In this document: positions 35,770 to 44,774 of the stretch, in pieces
Position numbering within the stretch: the stretch's first letter is position 1
Layout: the number at the start of each line of letters is the position of its first letter
Assembly (NCBI RefSeq): GCF_003049705.1
Contig: NZ_PIRF01000006.1
Location: 62,001 to 126,000, forward strand
Direction: 5' to 3'
Source of the DNA: Campylobacter concisus
Lineage (GTDB): Bacteria > Campylobacterota > Campylobacteria > Campylobacterales > Campylobacteraceae
Length of the DNA: 64,000 nucleotides
The notes under the pieces: generated by a model
Told to the model about the DNA's origin: nothing
The model's database searches: none
The model's input: only the letters and a program-made list of their open reading frames with translations
Translations under genes and position numbers: made by a program

Positions 35770-36249
35770 ATGTTTAACATAGTCCTAGTCCATCCTCAGA
35801 TACCGCAAAATACTGGAGCTATCGGTAGAATGTGCGTTAATGCAAATTTAAAGCTACATATCGTTAAACCCACCGTGTTTGATTTGAGTGAAAAGGCTGT
35901 TAGACGAGCAGGGCTTGACTACTGGAAAATTTTAAATCCAAAAATTTGGGATAGTTTGGAAGAATTTTTAGAAGCGAACTTGAGTCACAAGGATAGATTT
36001 TTCTTCGCTACCACAAAGACAAATAGGCTTTACTACGAGGCTAGGTTTAAGCCAGGAGATTTTATATTTTTTGGTGGCGAGAGTACTGGGCTGCCAAGAG
36101 AATTTATGGATATAAATTTTAAAAATGCCATAACCATACCAATGGGAAAAGAGGGCAGGAGCTTAAATTTAGCTATGAGTGCTGGCATTATCGCGTATGA
36201 GGCGATCAGGCAAAATATCACTGAATTTGACTTTAGGAGTGAAATTTGA
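35770..36249 (+). CDS. trmL: tRNA (cytidine/uridine-34-2'-O)-methyltransferase TrmL
   Basis: TrmL methylates the wobble ribose of tRNA-Leu. The 159-residue protein is a minimal SPOUT (SpoU) methyltransferase: FNIVLVHPQIPQNTGAIGRM at the start, FFGGESTGLPREF (motif 2) and IPMGKEGRSLNLAMSAGIIA (motif 3 with the trefoil knot). Length and motifs match TrmL exactly. It ends in a 4-bp overlap with the next gene. Confidence 0.93.
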   Translation: MFNIVLVHPQIPQNTGAIGRMCVNANLKLHIVKPTVFDLSEKAVRRAGLDYWKILNPKIWDSLEEFLEANLSHKDRFFFATTKTNRLYYEARFKPGDFIFFGGESTGLPREFMDINFKNAITIPMGKEGRSLNLAMSAGIIAYEAIRQNITEFDFRSEI

Positions 36250-37649
36250 GAGTAGTTTTTGCTTTGTTTTTTACCATTTTGGTGGCATTTGCGAGTGAAA
36301 TTAGCATCGCAACTTATAATGTGCAAAATTTATTTGATTGCAAAGATGATGGTAGCGAGTATCTTGATTTTAAAGTAGGCGTATCAAAATGGGACTGCGA
36401 GGCGGCTGATTCAAAACTACAAAGGACAAGACAAGTCATAAATGCACTAAATACTGACATTATCGCACTTCAAGAGATCGAAAATGAGCAGGTTTTAAAA
36501 GCTTTGGTAAGTGATAGTGAGTATAAATTTATAAGCTTTACAAAGGAGAAAAATTCGCCTGTTGGGCTTGGGCTTATTTCAAAGTTGCAGCCAAGTGGTA
36601 GTGAAATTTTTAAAGTTCCAAACGTAAAGACGAGAAATATTTTAAAGGTTATTTTTGAGGTAGAAGGTAAGAAATTTAGCATATTTGTAAATCACTTTCC
36701 AACTTATAAAAATGGCATAAATATGCAAAAAAAGGCTGAAAAAACGTTAAGAACGGCTCTAGGTAAAGAGAAAAATGCAATTATTTTGGGTGATTTTAAC
36801 TCGCCCTTTGGACAAAAATCCATCCTAAATGACATCATTGCAACGAGAAATTTTTATGATCTTTATAAAGAGCTTGAGCCAAAAGATAGATATTCTCACG
36901 CAGTACATGGCAAAAAAAGAGCGATCGATCATGTTTTGCTTTCGCCTAGTTTTATGGAAAATGGCGATCTAAGCTATGTTGGTGGCAGCTTTGAAGTCTT
37001 TAAACCAAGCTTTGCAGTCGATGAAAAAGGCTTTGCAAAGAGCGACCTTTACTCAGATCACTTTGCGTTAAAGTTTAAAATTTCAACTGATCCAAGTCCA
37101 ATAAAAAAGGGCTTTGTGAGTAAAATTTTTAAAAAAGATGAAAACAAAGCCAATAAAAAAATAAGCGAACAAAGCTATAAGACGGCTGATGTGGATACGC
37201 TTTTTGATCACCCAGAGGCAGTGCCAGCAGTGATTGAAAAAGCGGTTGTTATCTTAAAAGATAAGCATGGCTTCATTATCTCGAAAAATCACCGTGGAAT
37301 TTATGTTTATGATCCTAAAAATAGCGTTACTGTAGGCGAAGAGCTAGATGTTTTAGTGAGGCGAATGAAAATTTATAAAGATGCGCTTGAAGTTAGCTCT
37401 TATGAGATCATAAATGAGCATGGCACAAAAGATATTAGCGAAAATTTACTAGATGCATCGCAATTAAGCGAAGCTAGAAGTGGCGATGTCTTTGCTAAAA
37501 TTTCTGGTAGACTAGAGAGGGGCTATCTGCATACACCATACGGTAAGATCAGGGTTTATAGTAAGAAAAAACTAAAAGATGGCGAGTATAGTTTTGAAAA
37601 TGCGAGAGTTAAAATTTACAAGAGAGAAAACCAAATCGTTGTGGAGTAG
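36246..37649 (+). CDS. Exported endonuclease/exonuclease/phosphatase-family protein
   Basis: The 467-residue protein starts with a signal peptide (about 1-16, VVFALFFTILVAFA) and has an EEP domain (about 17-275): ISIATYNVQNLFD, LQEIENEQ, NHFPTYKNG, LGDFNSPF, AIDHVLLSP and SDHFALKF. These place Glu, Asp, Asn and His catalytic residues in order. The C-terminal third is a separate beta-rich domain of unknown fold. It may be an extracytoplasmic nuclease or phosphatase. The start is TTG at 36246, overlapping trmL by 4 bp. Confidence 0.83.
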   Translation: MRVVFALFFTILVAFASEISIATYNVQNLFDCKDDGSEYLDFKVGVSKWDCEAADSKLQRTRQVINALNTDIIALQEIENEQVLKALVSDSEYKFISFTKEKNSPVGLGLISKLQPSGSEIFKVPNVKTRNILKVIFEVEGKKFSIFVNHFPTYKNGINMQKKAEKTLRTALGKEKNAIILGDFNSPFGQKSILNDIIATRNFYDLYKELEPKDRYSHAVHGKKRAIDHVLLSPSFMENGDLSYVGGSFEVFKPSFAVDEKGFAKSDLYSDHFALKFKISTDPSPIKKGFVSKIFKKDENKANKKISEQSYKTADVDTLFDHPEAVPAVIEKAVVILKDKHGFIISKNHRGIYVYDPKNSVTVGEELDVLVRRMKIYKDALEVSSYEIINEHGTKDISENLLDASQLSEARSGDVFAKISGRLERGYLHTPYGKIRVYSKKKLKDGEYSFENARVKIYKRENQIVVE

Positions 37650-37652
37650 AGA

Positions 37653-37805
37653 GTGCAAATTTTAGATATTTTTATGATTACGGCGTTTGTTTTATTTCTT
37701 ATTTTTATGATAAGAGGCGTCATTTTGCAGTCACAGGAGAAGGAGAGGGCAAGAAAAATGGTAAGAGAAAAAAGAGAAAATTTTAATAAAAAGAGTGAAA
37801 TATGA
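37653..37805 (+). CDS. Small membrane protein between nuclease and glyS
   Basis: This 50-codon frame starts GTG at 37653 (GGAG six bases upstream) and ends TGA at 37803-37805, overlapping the glyS ATG. It has one membrane helix (about residues 3-24, ILDIFMITAFVLFLIFMI) and a highly basic tail (KERARKMVREKREN). The good ribosome site and the ATGA overlap make it likely real. C. jejuni also has a small gene before glyS as I recall. The function is unknown. Confidence 0.65.
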   Translation: MQILDIFMITAFVLFLIFMIRGVILQSQEKERARKMVREKRENFNKKSEI

Positions 37806-39820
37806 AAGAGTTATTATTAGAAATTGGAGTTGAGGAGCTTCCAGCGATACCGTTTTTAAGGGAGCTGCCAAATATCAATGCTAAATGGCAGGCTGTGCTT
37901 GAAAAATATAATCTTGTAAGTCCTTTTAAATTTTATTATACGCCGCGTCGTTTGGTTTTTTTTCATGAGAAATTTCCACAATCTCAGCCTGACAGCGTAG
38001 CTAGCTTTATCGGTGCGCCAAAGCAAGTGGCACTAAAAGACGGAGCATTTACAAAGGCAGCACTCAGCTTTGCAAATAAATGCGGCATAGATGATAGTGA
38101 GCTTAAATTTAAAGAGATAGACGGCAAAGAGGTGCTTTACTACGAAAAAGAGGTAAAAGGCGAGCCGGTTGCTAAGATAATGGGAGACATGGTTGAAGAG
38201 TTTTTAAAGAGTCTTAACTTTGGCAAGTCTATGCGTTGGGGCAACGGAGAGTTCGAGTTTATCCGCCCGATAAGATCGTTTTTGTGTTTGCTTGGTGATG
38301 AGGCCATAAAATTTAATAAATTTGGCGTAGAGAGCAGTGATTCAACCTATCCACATAGAAGCATTAGCTATGACAAGATAAAAATTTCAAACATAAAAGA
38401 GTATTTTGAAGGCTCAAAGAGCCGTGGTGTCGTGCTTGAAGCGGATGAGAGAGAAAAAATAATCCTTGATGAGTTTGAAAAAATTAGCCAAAAAAGTGGG
38501 CTAAAGATCGAAATCGATAAAGACTTGTTAGCTGAAGTCGTGGCGATCACCGAGTATCCGACAGCACTTCTTGGCTCATTTGAAGAGGAATTTTTGGAGG
38601 TGCCAAGCGAGGTCATCATCACTTCTATGAAAGAAAATCAGCGCTACTTCCCAGTCTTTAAAGATGGCAAGCTAGCAAACGGCTTTGTAGTCGTAAGTAA
38701 CGCCATCACAAAAGATTACTCGCTCATCATTAAGGGCAACGAAAAGGTGCTAAGGGCAAGGCTAAGTGATGCGATGTTCTTTTGGCAAAGCGACCTAGCG
38801 CACGAATTTGGCCCAGAAAAACTAAAAAATATAACTTATCTAAAAGAGCTTGGAAGTATCTACGAAAAAGAGCTTAGGGAGCTACAAGTGGCTAAAAAGC
38901 TTGCTAGCAACTATGACGAGCTACTCAAAAAAGAAGCTGGCGAGTACGCGGCTAAGCTGGAGCGAGCTGTGATGTTAAGTAAGGCTGATCTTACAACACA
39001 GATGGTTTATGAGTTTACCGAGCTTCAAGGTATCATGGGCGCTTACTATGCAAAGGCTAAAAACGAGGATAAAGACGTCGTTTTAGCCATAAAAGAGCAG
39101 TATTTGCCAGACGGCGAGGAGGCACAGTGCCCAAGTAAGGTCTTTAGCTCAGTTGTAGCGCTTTCAAATAAGCTTGATACGCTAATGGGGCTATTTAGTA
39201 TCGGCAAAATCCCAAGTGGCACCAAAGACCCATACGCTCTAAGACGTGCGGCAAATGGCGTGATAAAGATCATTTTGGCGCATAATTTGAAATTTAACGT
39301 AAAAGAAATTCTAGAAGATATCGCAAAAGATTATAAGAAATTTGACGTTGAAGTACTAATAAATTTTATCCTTGATAGGCTCTACACCTTCTTTGATGCA
39401 AACGCTTCTATCGTAAAAGCGTGCATAAAAAGTGGGGAAAAGGACATCTTGGAGTTAACTAAGATGATAGAGGCACTTGCTAAAATTTCTAGCGAGCCAA
39501 ACTTTAGAGAGAATTTCTCTACATTTAAACGCCTTGCAAATATCATAAAAGATGATAAATTTAGTAAGGTTGATGAGGGTCTCTTTGAGATAGATGCTGA
39601 AAAAGCCTTAAATGACGCATTTAAAGCGGTCGATAAGAGCCTTGTATACGAGCCAAGGCTAAAGGCGCTATTTGCTCTAAAACCTCAAATAGATGAGTTT
39701 TTTGACAAAGTTATGATAAACGTTGAAAACGAGAAAGTGCGAAACAACCGCATCGCGGTCATCGGTCAAATTTATAGTGAGATACTAAAAGTAGCTGATA
39801 TAAAAGAGATCAGCTTTTAA
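37802..39820 (+). CDS. glyS: Glycyl-tRNA synthetase beta subunit
   Basis: GlyS is the beta chain of the bacterial alpha2-beta2 glycyl-tRNA synthetase. The 672-residue protein begins KELLLEIGVEELPAIPFLRE, the conserved N-terminal motif (LLxEIGxEELP), and has the TPRRL(V)F segment, RFIRPIRS-like FEFIRPIRSFLCLLG, KENQRYFPVF, DAMFFWQSD and the C-terminal anticodon-binding helices. glyQ is not in the window. It is slightly shorter than E. coli GlyS (689) but has all blocks. A hairpin terminator follows. Confidence 0.97.
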   Translation: MKELLLEIGVEELPAIPFLRELPNINAKWQAVLEKYNLVSPFKFYYTPRRLVFFHEKFPQSQPDSVASFIGAPKQVALKDGAFTKAALSFANKCGIDDSELKFKEIDGKEVLYYEKEVKGEPVAKIMGDMVEEFLKSLNFGKSMRWGNGEFEFIRPIRSFLCLLGDEAIKFNKFGVESSDSTYPHRSISYDKIKISNIKEYFEGSKSRGVVLEADEREKIILDEFEKISQKSGLKIEIDKDLLAEVVAITEYPTALLGSFEEEFLEVPSEVIITSMKENQRYFPVFKDGKLANGFVVVSNAITKDYSLIIKGNEKVLRARLSDAMFFWQSDLAHEFGPEKLKNITYLKELGSIYEKELRELQVAKKLASNYDELLKKEAGEYAAKLERAVMLSKADLTTQMVYEFTELQGIMGAYYAKAKNEDKDVVLAIKEQYLPDGEEAQCPSKVFSSVVALSNKLDTLMGLFSIGKIPSGTKDPYALRRAANGVIKIILAHNLKFNVKEILEDIAKDYKKFDVEVLINFILDRLYTFFDANASIVKACIKSGEKDILELTKMIEALAKISSEPNFRENFSTFKRLANIIKDDKFSKVDEGLFEIDAEKALNDAFKAVDKSLVYEPRLKALFALKPQIDEFFDKVMINVENEKVRNNRIAVIGQIYSEILKVADIKEISF

Positions 39821-39826
39821 ATTTAC

Positions 39827-39858
39827 GCCAGCTTCAGGCTCTTGCCTAGGCTGGCTTT
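39827..39858. terminator. Bidirectional hairpin between glyS and eptC
   Basis: GCCAGC at 39827-39832 pairs with GCTGGC at 39850-39855, with an inner AGGC/GCCT stem and a TCTT loop, followed by TTTAAATT. It lies between the convergent ends of glyS and the eptC remnant. Confidence 0.7.
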
Positions 39859-39865
39859 AAATTTA

Positions 39866-41436
39866 CTACCTAAAGATATCAAATTCTGGCTCATAAGCCT
39901 TAGTTTTTATTCCAAAATATCCAAGAACTGAGCTAAATATAAAATCATGCGAAAGACTTTCATTTTTTCTAATTTTTAGCCTTTTTAAAAGTTCTCTATC
40001 GCTTGAAAAGACGATGGCTGGGATGTGTTTTTGCTCATCTGGGGCGATGGAGTAAGGCAGACCATGTAAATATATGCCGTTTTCGCCTAGGCTCTCTCCG
40101 TGATCTGAGAAAAAGAACATGGTAACTTTAAATTCATCTTTTCTTGCTTCAAGGGCGTTTATTAGCTCGCTTTGTAGATAGTCCTCATATAAAATGGTGT
40201 TGTCGTAAGTTTTGCTATCTCTTCTGGTGTACATTTGTTTAGCTCGGCAGTGTCGCATGTTGGGGTAAATTCTTTAAATTTGCTTGGGTAGCCTTTGTAG
40301 TAGATAGGGCCGTGCGAGCCTTGCAGATGTAGCACGATAAAGGTGGTGGAATTTGCATCTTCGATGACCTTTTTTGCTTCATTAAATATCACTTCGTCAA
40401 AGCCTTCTGCTCGATGATCTGAAGTATGGTTTTGATCAAGATTATCACAAACGCCCTTGCAACCGCCGCTATTGTTGCCAAAAAAGTATGTTTTTATGCC
40501 AAGTTTATTGATGATATCAACTAAATTTTCACTAGCTTTTGCTTCGCGGTTGCTAAAATTTTCTCGCTTTAAGTCTGAAAATAGGCAAGGCACGCTAGTC
40601 TCCGTGGCTGTTCCACATGAGTAGAAATTTATAAAACTTACCACACCTTTTTGTTTAGTAAATTTATTCGTATTATTTTTGGCGTAGCCATTTAGTGAGT
40701 AGTTTCTGCTTCTTTGCGTCTCGCCAACTATCAAAACTAAAATTTTCTTTTTATCATTAGCTAGTACCGCATCATCTGCTACATAAGTAAAAGGTAGTGG
40801 TTTTTATGTGATCGATTTTACTAGTTTTATAGCCGAGTAGATGGGATAGTATGGGAGCAATGCGGTCCTTAAATTCGAATGCTCTCTAAAAAATGGTATA
40901 AAAATTTTAGACGTTAATGAAAATATGATAGCTATCGCAACTATAGAAAATGAGATAATTTTTGCTCTTAATTTAAGCTCATTTTTGAAACTATCATAGT
41001 TAATTTTTACAAATAATACATATACGCAAGGTAAGATGGTTGTAAAAATTATCCAAAAAACTAAACCTGTGCTAAAGTAACTAAAAGCTTCTTTGGTATC
41101 GGTATGTAGGACGTTTAATAACATATCTTTATCTATAATAACACCATATGCTTGCATAAAGTAAGCAGATATGCCACTTGCTAAAATCAAAATAATCGCA
41201 ACTGGCTTTAGCGAAAAAGGCAAAAATAAAATACAAAAAATACTAGTGAAAACCAAGATAAAGACAATTGCAAATATAAGAAAAAAGAATATGGAAAAAG
41301 AGAGTTGATTATTTTGTAGAAAGCCTGAAAAAACGCCCTTGTATAAAAATATATAATTTATAAAAAATATGTAAGCAGTAAATAAAATCAGAAATTTTAA
41401 AAAACTGATATTTTTAAATTTATTAATATTTAGCAT
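39866..41436 (-). pseudogene. eptC: Broken phosphoethanolamine transferase EptC
   Basis: EptC adds phosphoethanolamine to lipid A and, in C. jejuni, to FlgG. The reading starts ATG at 41436 with about five membrane helices, then hits an in-frame TAA at 40804-40806. The same frame continues (PLPFTYVADDAVLA, then LVLIVGETQRSRNYSLNGY, whose Thr is the catalytic residue). A second lesion follows near 40210-40213, where an A4 run shifts the frame; adding one A restores IAKTYDNTILYEDY. The tail SDHGESLGENGIYLHGLPY is intact in the third piece. Two independent lesions argue for a true pseudogene, though the poly-A shift alone could be a sequencing error. Confidence 0.88.
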
Positions 41437-41512
41437 CTTTTCAGCCTTTGTAAAAAGCCATAATAATAGGACTCAAATGTAAATGGCTAGAAAATTTAAA
41501 TAAAAAATAAGA

Positions 41513-41800
41513 TTATTTTTTCTTGCCTTTGGAGTTTTTTGCTTCAGTTTTTTTGACTTTTGCATTCTCTTTTATGCTAAGTTTTTCTTTAACTTTTTGC
41601 ATATCGTTAAAACCAATACCTTGGACTCTTTCAAGCTCATCGATACTTTTAAATTTATGGGCTTTTCTGTATTTTATAATGTTTAACGCTTGGCCTTTGC
41701 TTAGCCCAAGCTTCATCAACTCATTTTTGCTGGCTGTATTTAGATTAGCGCCATATGCAATACTTGCGACTACTAAACAAAGTAAAATTTTAATCCTCAT
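41513..41800 (-). CDS. Secreted ComEA-like helix-hairpin-helix protein
   Basis: The 95-residue protein has a signal peptide (about 1-17, cleaved near AYG-AN) and a ComEA-type HhH domain: NLNTASKNELMKLGLSKGQA, then IIKYRKAHKFKSIDELERVQ, then GIGFNDMQKVKEKL, ending in a Lys-rich tail. Such periplasmic proteins bind incoming DNA during natural transformation; C. jejuni Cj0011c is a comparable one. It lies 9 bp after pbpA, at the end of an alaS-maf-pbpA transcript. Confidence 0.88.
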   Translation of the reverse strand: MRIKILLCLVVASIAYGANLNTASKNELMKLGLSKGQALNIIKYRKAHKFKSIDELERVQGIGFNDMQKVKEKLSIKENAKVKKTEAKNSKGKKK

Positions 41801-41809
41801 CTTATCTTC

Positions 41810-43738
41810 CTAGAATAATAATCCATCATTTTCTTGATCTTGTATGATGTCATTTGCTGGCATATTTTGAGGTAGTGGTGAGTCGTTTGTGTAGTATTCG
41901 TCACTGCCACCATAATAGCCTTTATAAACACCGTCTGGCTGCTCAAATGCACGTCTTAAAGTAGGATAAAGCTTAATGTAGCCTTCCATAAATTTCTTAA
42001 ACACAGGTGCGGCTGTTCTACCACCGCCTTCAATCTTTTTCATAGGACTATTGTCGTCATTTCCGTACCAGATTATTGCTTCGATATCAGGTGAGTAACC
42101 ACAAAACCAAGCATCGATGTTATTATTTGTTGTGCCGGTTTTGCCTGCTATTTGGATGCCGTTTATTTTAGCGTTGCGTCCAGTGCCGTTATTTACGACA
42201 TTTTGAAGAAGTGTCGTCATCAAAAATGCTTGTTCTGGTTTTAGCACTTGCTTTCTTTGTGGTTCATAGTCCATCGAAGCCCCAAAGCTATTTTCTATAT
42301 GCTTAATAAGTGTTGGCTCAACCATCTCGCCCTCATTTGGGAACATTGAGTAAAATTTTGCAAAATCAAGTGGTGAAATCCCAAAACTTCCAAGTGCGAT
42401 AGATAAATTTTCTGGGATATCGTTAAAGCCCATATCAGTAAGCTGTTTACGAACCGAGCTAAGGCCAAGATCGTTTAGCAAATTTATGGTTGCGAGGTTA
42501 CGAGACTGAGTTATGGCTGATTTTATAGTGATATAGCCTTGAAAACCGCCACTATAGTTCTTTGGTGTCCACTCTTTGCCATTTCCCATATCAAATGTCC
42601 TAGCGATATCAGCCACTTGAGAAACGACTGAGTAGCCGCTATCAAGTGCTATTTGATAGATAAATGGCTTAAAGCTAGATCCTGGCTGACGCTTGCTTTG
42701 AGTGGCACGGTTATAACTGCTTTTTGCGTAGTCAATACCGCCAATTAGTGCCAAAATTTGACCACTTTGTGGATGAGTGACTACTATAGCTCCATTTAGA
42801 ATTTCTGCATTTGCTTTTTTATCGCGCTTTAAAATTTCATTGTAGCCATAGACTAGAGCTTCTTGAGCGATCTTTTGGACATTTAGATCAACTGTGCTTT
42901 GTATTTTATAGCCACCAGTTTTTATATCGTCAAATTTCTTTGAAGCCTCTTTTATTATCTCATCGACTACGTAAGGAGCTTTATTTCTTGTGAGTGTATC
43001 GTCAAAGACTGCTGGCTCTTCAAGCACACCCTTGCGGTACTCATCCTCATTTATCCAGCCGATACTATACATTCTCTCAAGTACTCTATTTGCACGGCTA
43101 AGCGACAAGTCAAGGTGCTTTGTAGGATCATAGGTACTTGGAGCCTTTGGCAGGCCAACTAGCATGGCGACCTCTTTTATGCTTAGCTCATTTAGCTCTT
43201 TTCTAAAATATCCCTCAGCTGCCGTTTTTATGCCGTAGTAGCCATGTCCAAAATAGACGTGATTTAGGTATCTTTCGATGATATCTTCTTTGCTAAGCTC
43301 GCTTTCAAGCTTCATGGCAAGCACGATTTCTTTTATCTTTCTTGTAAATTTCTTCTCACGGCTTAGAGCCAAATTTTTAATGAGCTGTTGTGTTAGTGTT
43401 GAAGCTCCCTCGACTAGTTTTCTAGCTTTGATATCTTTTATGGCAGCCCTTGCCATGGCTTCTACGTTTATGCCACCATGCTCAAAGTAGCTCGTATCTT
43501 CGATAGCTACGAGCGCTTCGATGACACGCGGCGGGATGTCGTTATACTTTACGTAAATTCTATTTTCTTCAAAGATATTTGCGATGAGTTCGTTGTTTCT
43601 ATCAAAAATTTGCGTTGTAAGCTTTGGTTTATAATCAATAATAGCGTAAGCATCAAATCTAACTTGCGAATAAAAATATAAAAATGCTCCACCAAGCGAA
43701 ATGGCAACTATAAAGATAAATGCCAAAATATATTTCAT
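41810..43738 (-). CDS. pbpA: Penicillin-binding protein 1A (bifunctional)
   Basis: This class A PBP polymerises and cross-links peptidoglycan in the periplasm. The 642-residue protein has one N-terminal membrane helix (about 4-24), a GT51 domain with EDTSYFEHGGINVEAMARA and STLTQQLIKNLALSREKKFT and EIYLNHVYFGHG-type (RYLNHVYFGHGYYGI), and a transpeptidase domain with SxxK in QPGSSFKPFIY, SxN in ITQSRNLAT, and KTGT in GKTGTTNNN. All catalytic motifs are present. It overlaps maf by 4 bp; C. jejuni has the same maf-pbpA order. Confidence 0.96.
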   Translation of the reverse strand: MKYILAFIFIVAISLGGAFLYFYSQVRFDAYAIIDYKPKLTTQIFDRNNELIANIFEENRIYVKYNDIPPRVIEALVAIEDTSYFEHGGINVEAMARAAIKDIKARKLVEGASTLTQQLIKNLALSREKKFTRKIKEIVLAMKLESELSKEDIIERYLNHVYFGHGYYGIKTAAEGYFRKELNELSIKEVAMLVGLPKAPSTYDPTKHLDLSLSRANRVLERMYSIGWINEDEYRKGVLEEPAVFDDTLTRNKAPYVVDEIIKEASKKFDDIKTGGYKIQSTVDLNVQKIAQEALVYGYNEILKRDKKANAEILNGAIVVTHPQSGQILALIGGIDYAKSSYNRATQSKRQPGSSFKPFIYQIALDSGYSVVSQVADIARTFDMGNGKEWTPKNYSGGFQGYITIKSAITQSRNLATINLLNDLGLSSVRKQLTDMGFNDIPENLSIALGSFGISPLDFAKFYSMFPNEGEMVEPTLIKHIENSFGASMDYEPQRKQVLKPEQAFLMTTLLQNVVNNGTGRNAKINGIQIAGKTGTTNNNIDAWFCGYSPDIEAIIWYGNDDNSPMKKIEGGGRTAAPVFKKFMEGYIKLYPTLRRAFEQPDGVYKGYYGGSDEYYTNDSPLPQNMPANDIIQDQENDGLLF

Positions 43739-44277
43739 AAAAATGCCTTTAATATTTTTAAATTTAGTCCCATGGCCGTGCTGGTTTCGCCGTGTTGGGA
43801 GGTGATATATTTTTTATTAAAATTTTCTATCGTCATGGCTCCAGCCTTGCCTTGCCACTCATTATTTTTTATGTATTCATTAAGGTCATGCTCGTCAAAT
43901 TTTTTAAATTTATACGTAGTTTTACTTACGTTTATAAGCTCAAATTCGCCTAAAAATATCATCGCCGTATAGACGCTGCATTCGTTACCGCTTTGTAAAT
44001 TTAGCATGGCAATCGCTTCTTTTTCATCCTTTGCTTTACCTAAAATTTTATCTCCACACGCTACACAGCTATCTGTAAAGAGCAAATTTTTAAGACCCAT
44101 GTTTTCTTTTAAAAATTGCTCTTTTTTAGCTTTTACGACATTTTGGACATAAATTTCAGGCTTTACATTTTTTTCTATCTTGCTCTCGTCAAACTGGAAA
44201 GAAATTTGAGTGAAATTTATACCAGCATCTTTTAATAAATTTGCCCTTGTTGGCGAGCTTGAAGCGAGTATTATCAT
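43735..44277 (-). CDS. maf: Maf-family nucleotide pyrophosphatase
   Basis: Maf proteins hydrolyse non-canonical or modified NTPs and are linked to septum inhibition. The 180-residue protein opens [20 protein letters not shown], the family start S-x-S-x-x-R, and has FTDSCVACGDKILGKA in the position of the D(T)VV catalytic segment and YTAMIFLGEF. It lies in an alaS-hypothetical-maf-pbpA run with 4-bp overlaps on both sides. The substrate is not known. Confidence 0.9.
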   Translation of the reverse strand: MIILASSSPTRANLLKDAGINFTQISFQFDESKIEKNVKPEIYVQNVVKAKKEQFLKENMGLKNLLFTDSCVACGDKILGKAKDEKEAIAMLNLQSGNECSVYTAMIFLGEFELINVSKTTYKFKKFDEHDLNEYIKNNEWQGKAGAMTIENFNKKYITSQHGETSTAMGLNLKILKAFL

Positions 44278-44774
44278 AAAAATACCTTATAGCTTATGCC
44301 AAGATAAATGGCTGCTAGAGAAGCTAATAAATTTAGCGGTGTGAAGTAATAAATTATAACGATCAAACTTTCGTTTAGCTCGATCATTTCATGCGATCTT
44401 AGTGCTTTTAAGGCCTTTTTGTATCTATAAAATATATAGCTTAAATTTAATAGCAAAAATAGTTCTATTGCACATTTTGTTGCTACCATTGCACTTGCCA
44501 TAGGATTTGTCAAATTTGCATCATAAAATCCAAAAATTATAACCACACTTGTCGCTATCACGCAAAGGATTAGTATGAAAATCGCAATGCCAAAGCGTCT
44601 TATAATGTGAAGTAAGATGTGATAGCGTTCCTTGTCTTCAAATTTATTTTTTATAAAGTAACTTCCAACAAGCACAAGACCGGCTTGTAGCCCCACAAAA
44701 AGAGCTACAAAGCACACATGCAAAAATAGTACAACTTGGTCAAATTTTATAAAAGCTATATCGTAATGACTCAT
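44274..44774 (-). CDS. Conserved four-helix membrane protein
   Basis: The 166-residue protein has four hydrophobic helices (about 11-40, 59-82, 91-113, 138-160) with an N-terminal [21 protein letters not shown] His near the start of helix 1 and Arg-rich loop ([10 protein letters not shown]) are visible. It overlaps alaS and maf by 4 bp. C. jejuni has a similar small membrane gene near alaS, but I do not know a function. Confidence 0.7.
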   Translation of the reverse strand: MSHYDIAFIKFDQVVLFLHVCFVALFVGLQAGLVLVGSYFIKNKFEDKERYHILLHIIRRFGIAIFILILCVIATSVVIIFGFYDANLTNPMASAMVATKCAIELFLLLNLSYIFYRYKKALKALRSHEMIELNESLIVIIYYFTPLNLLASLAAIYLGISYKVFL

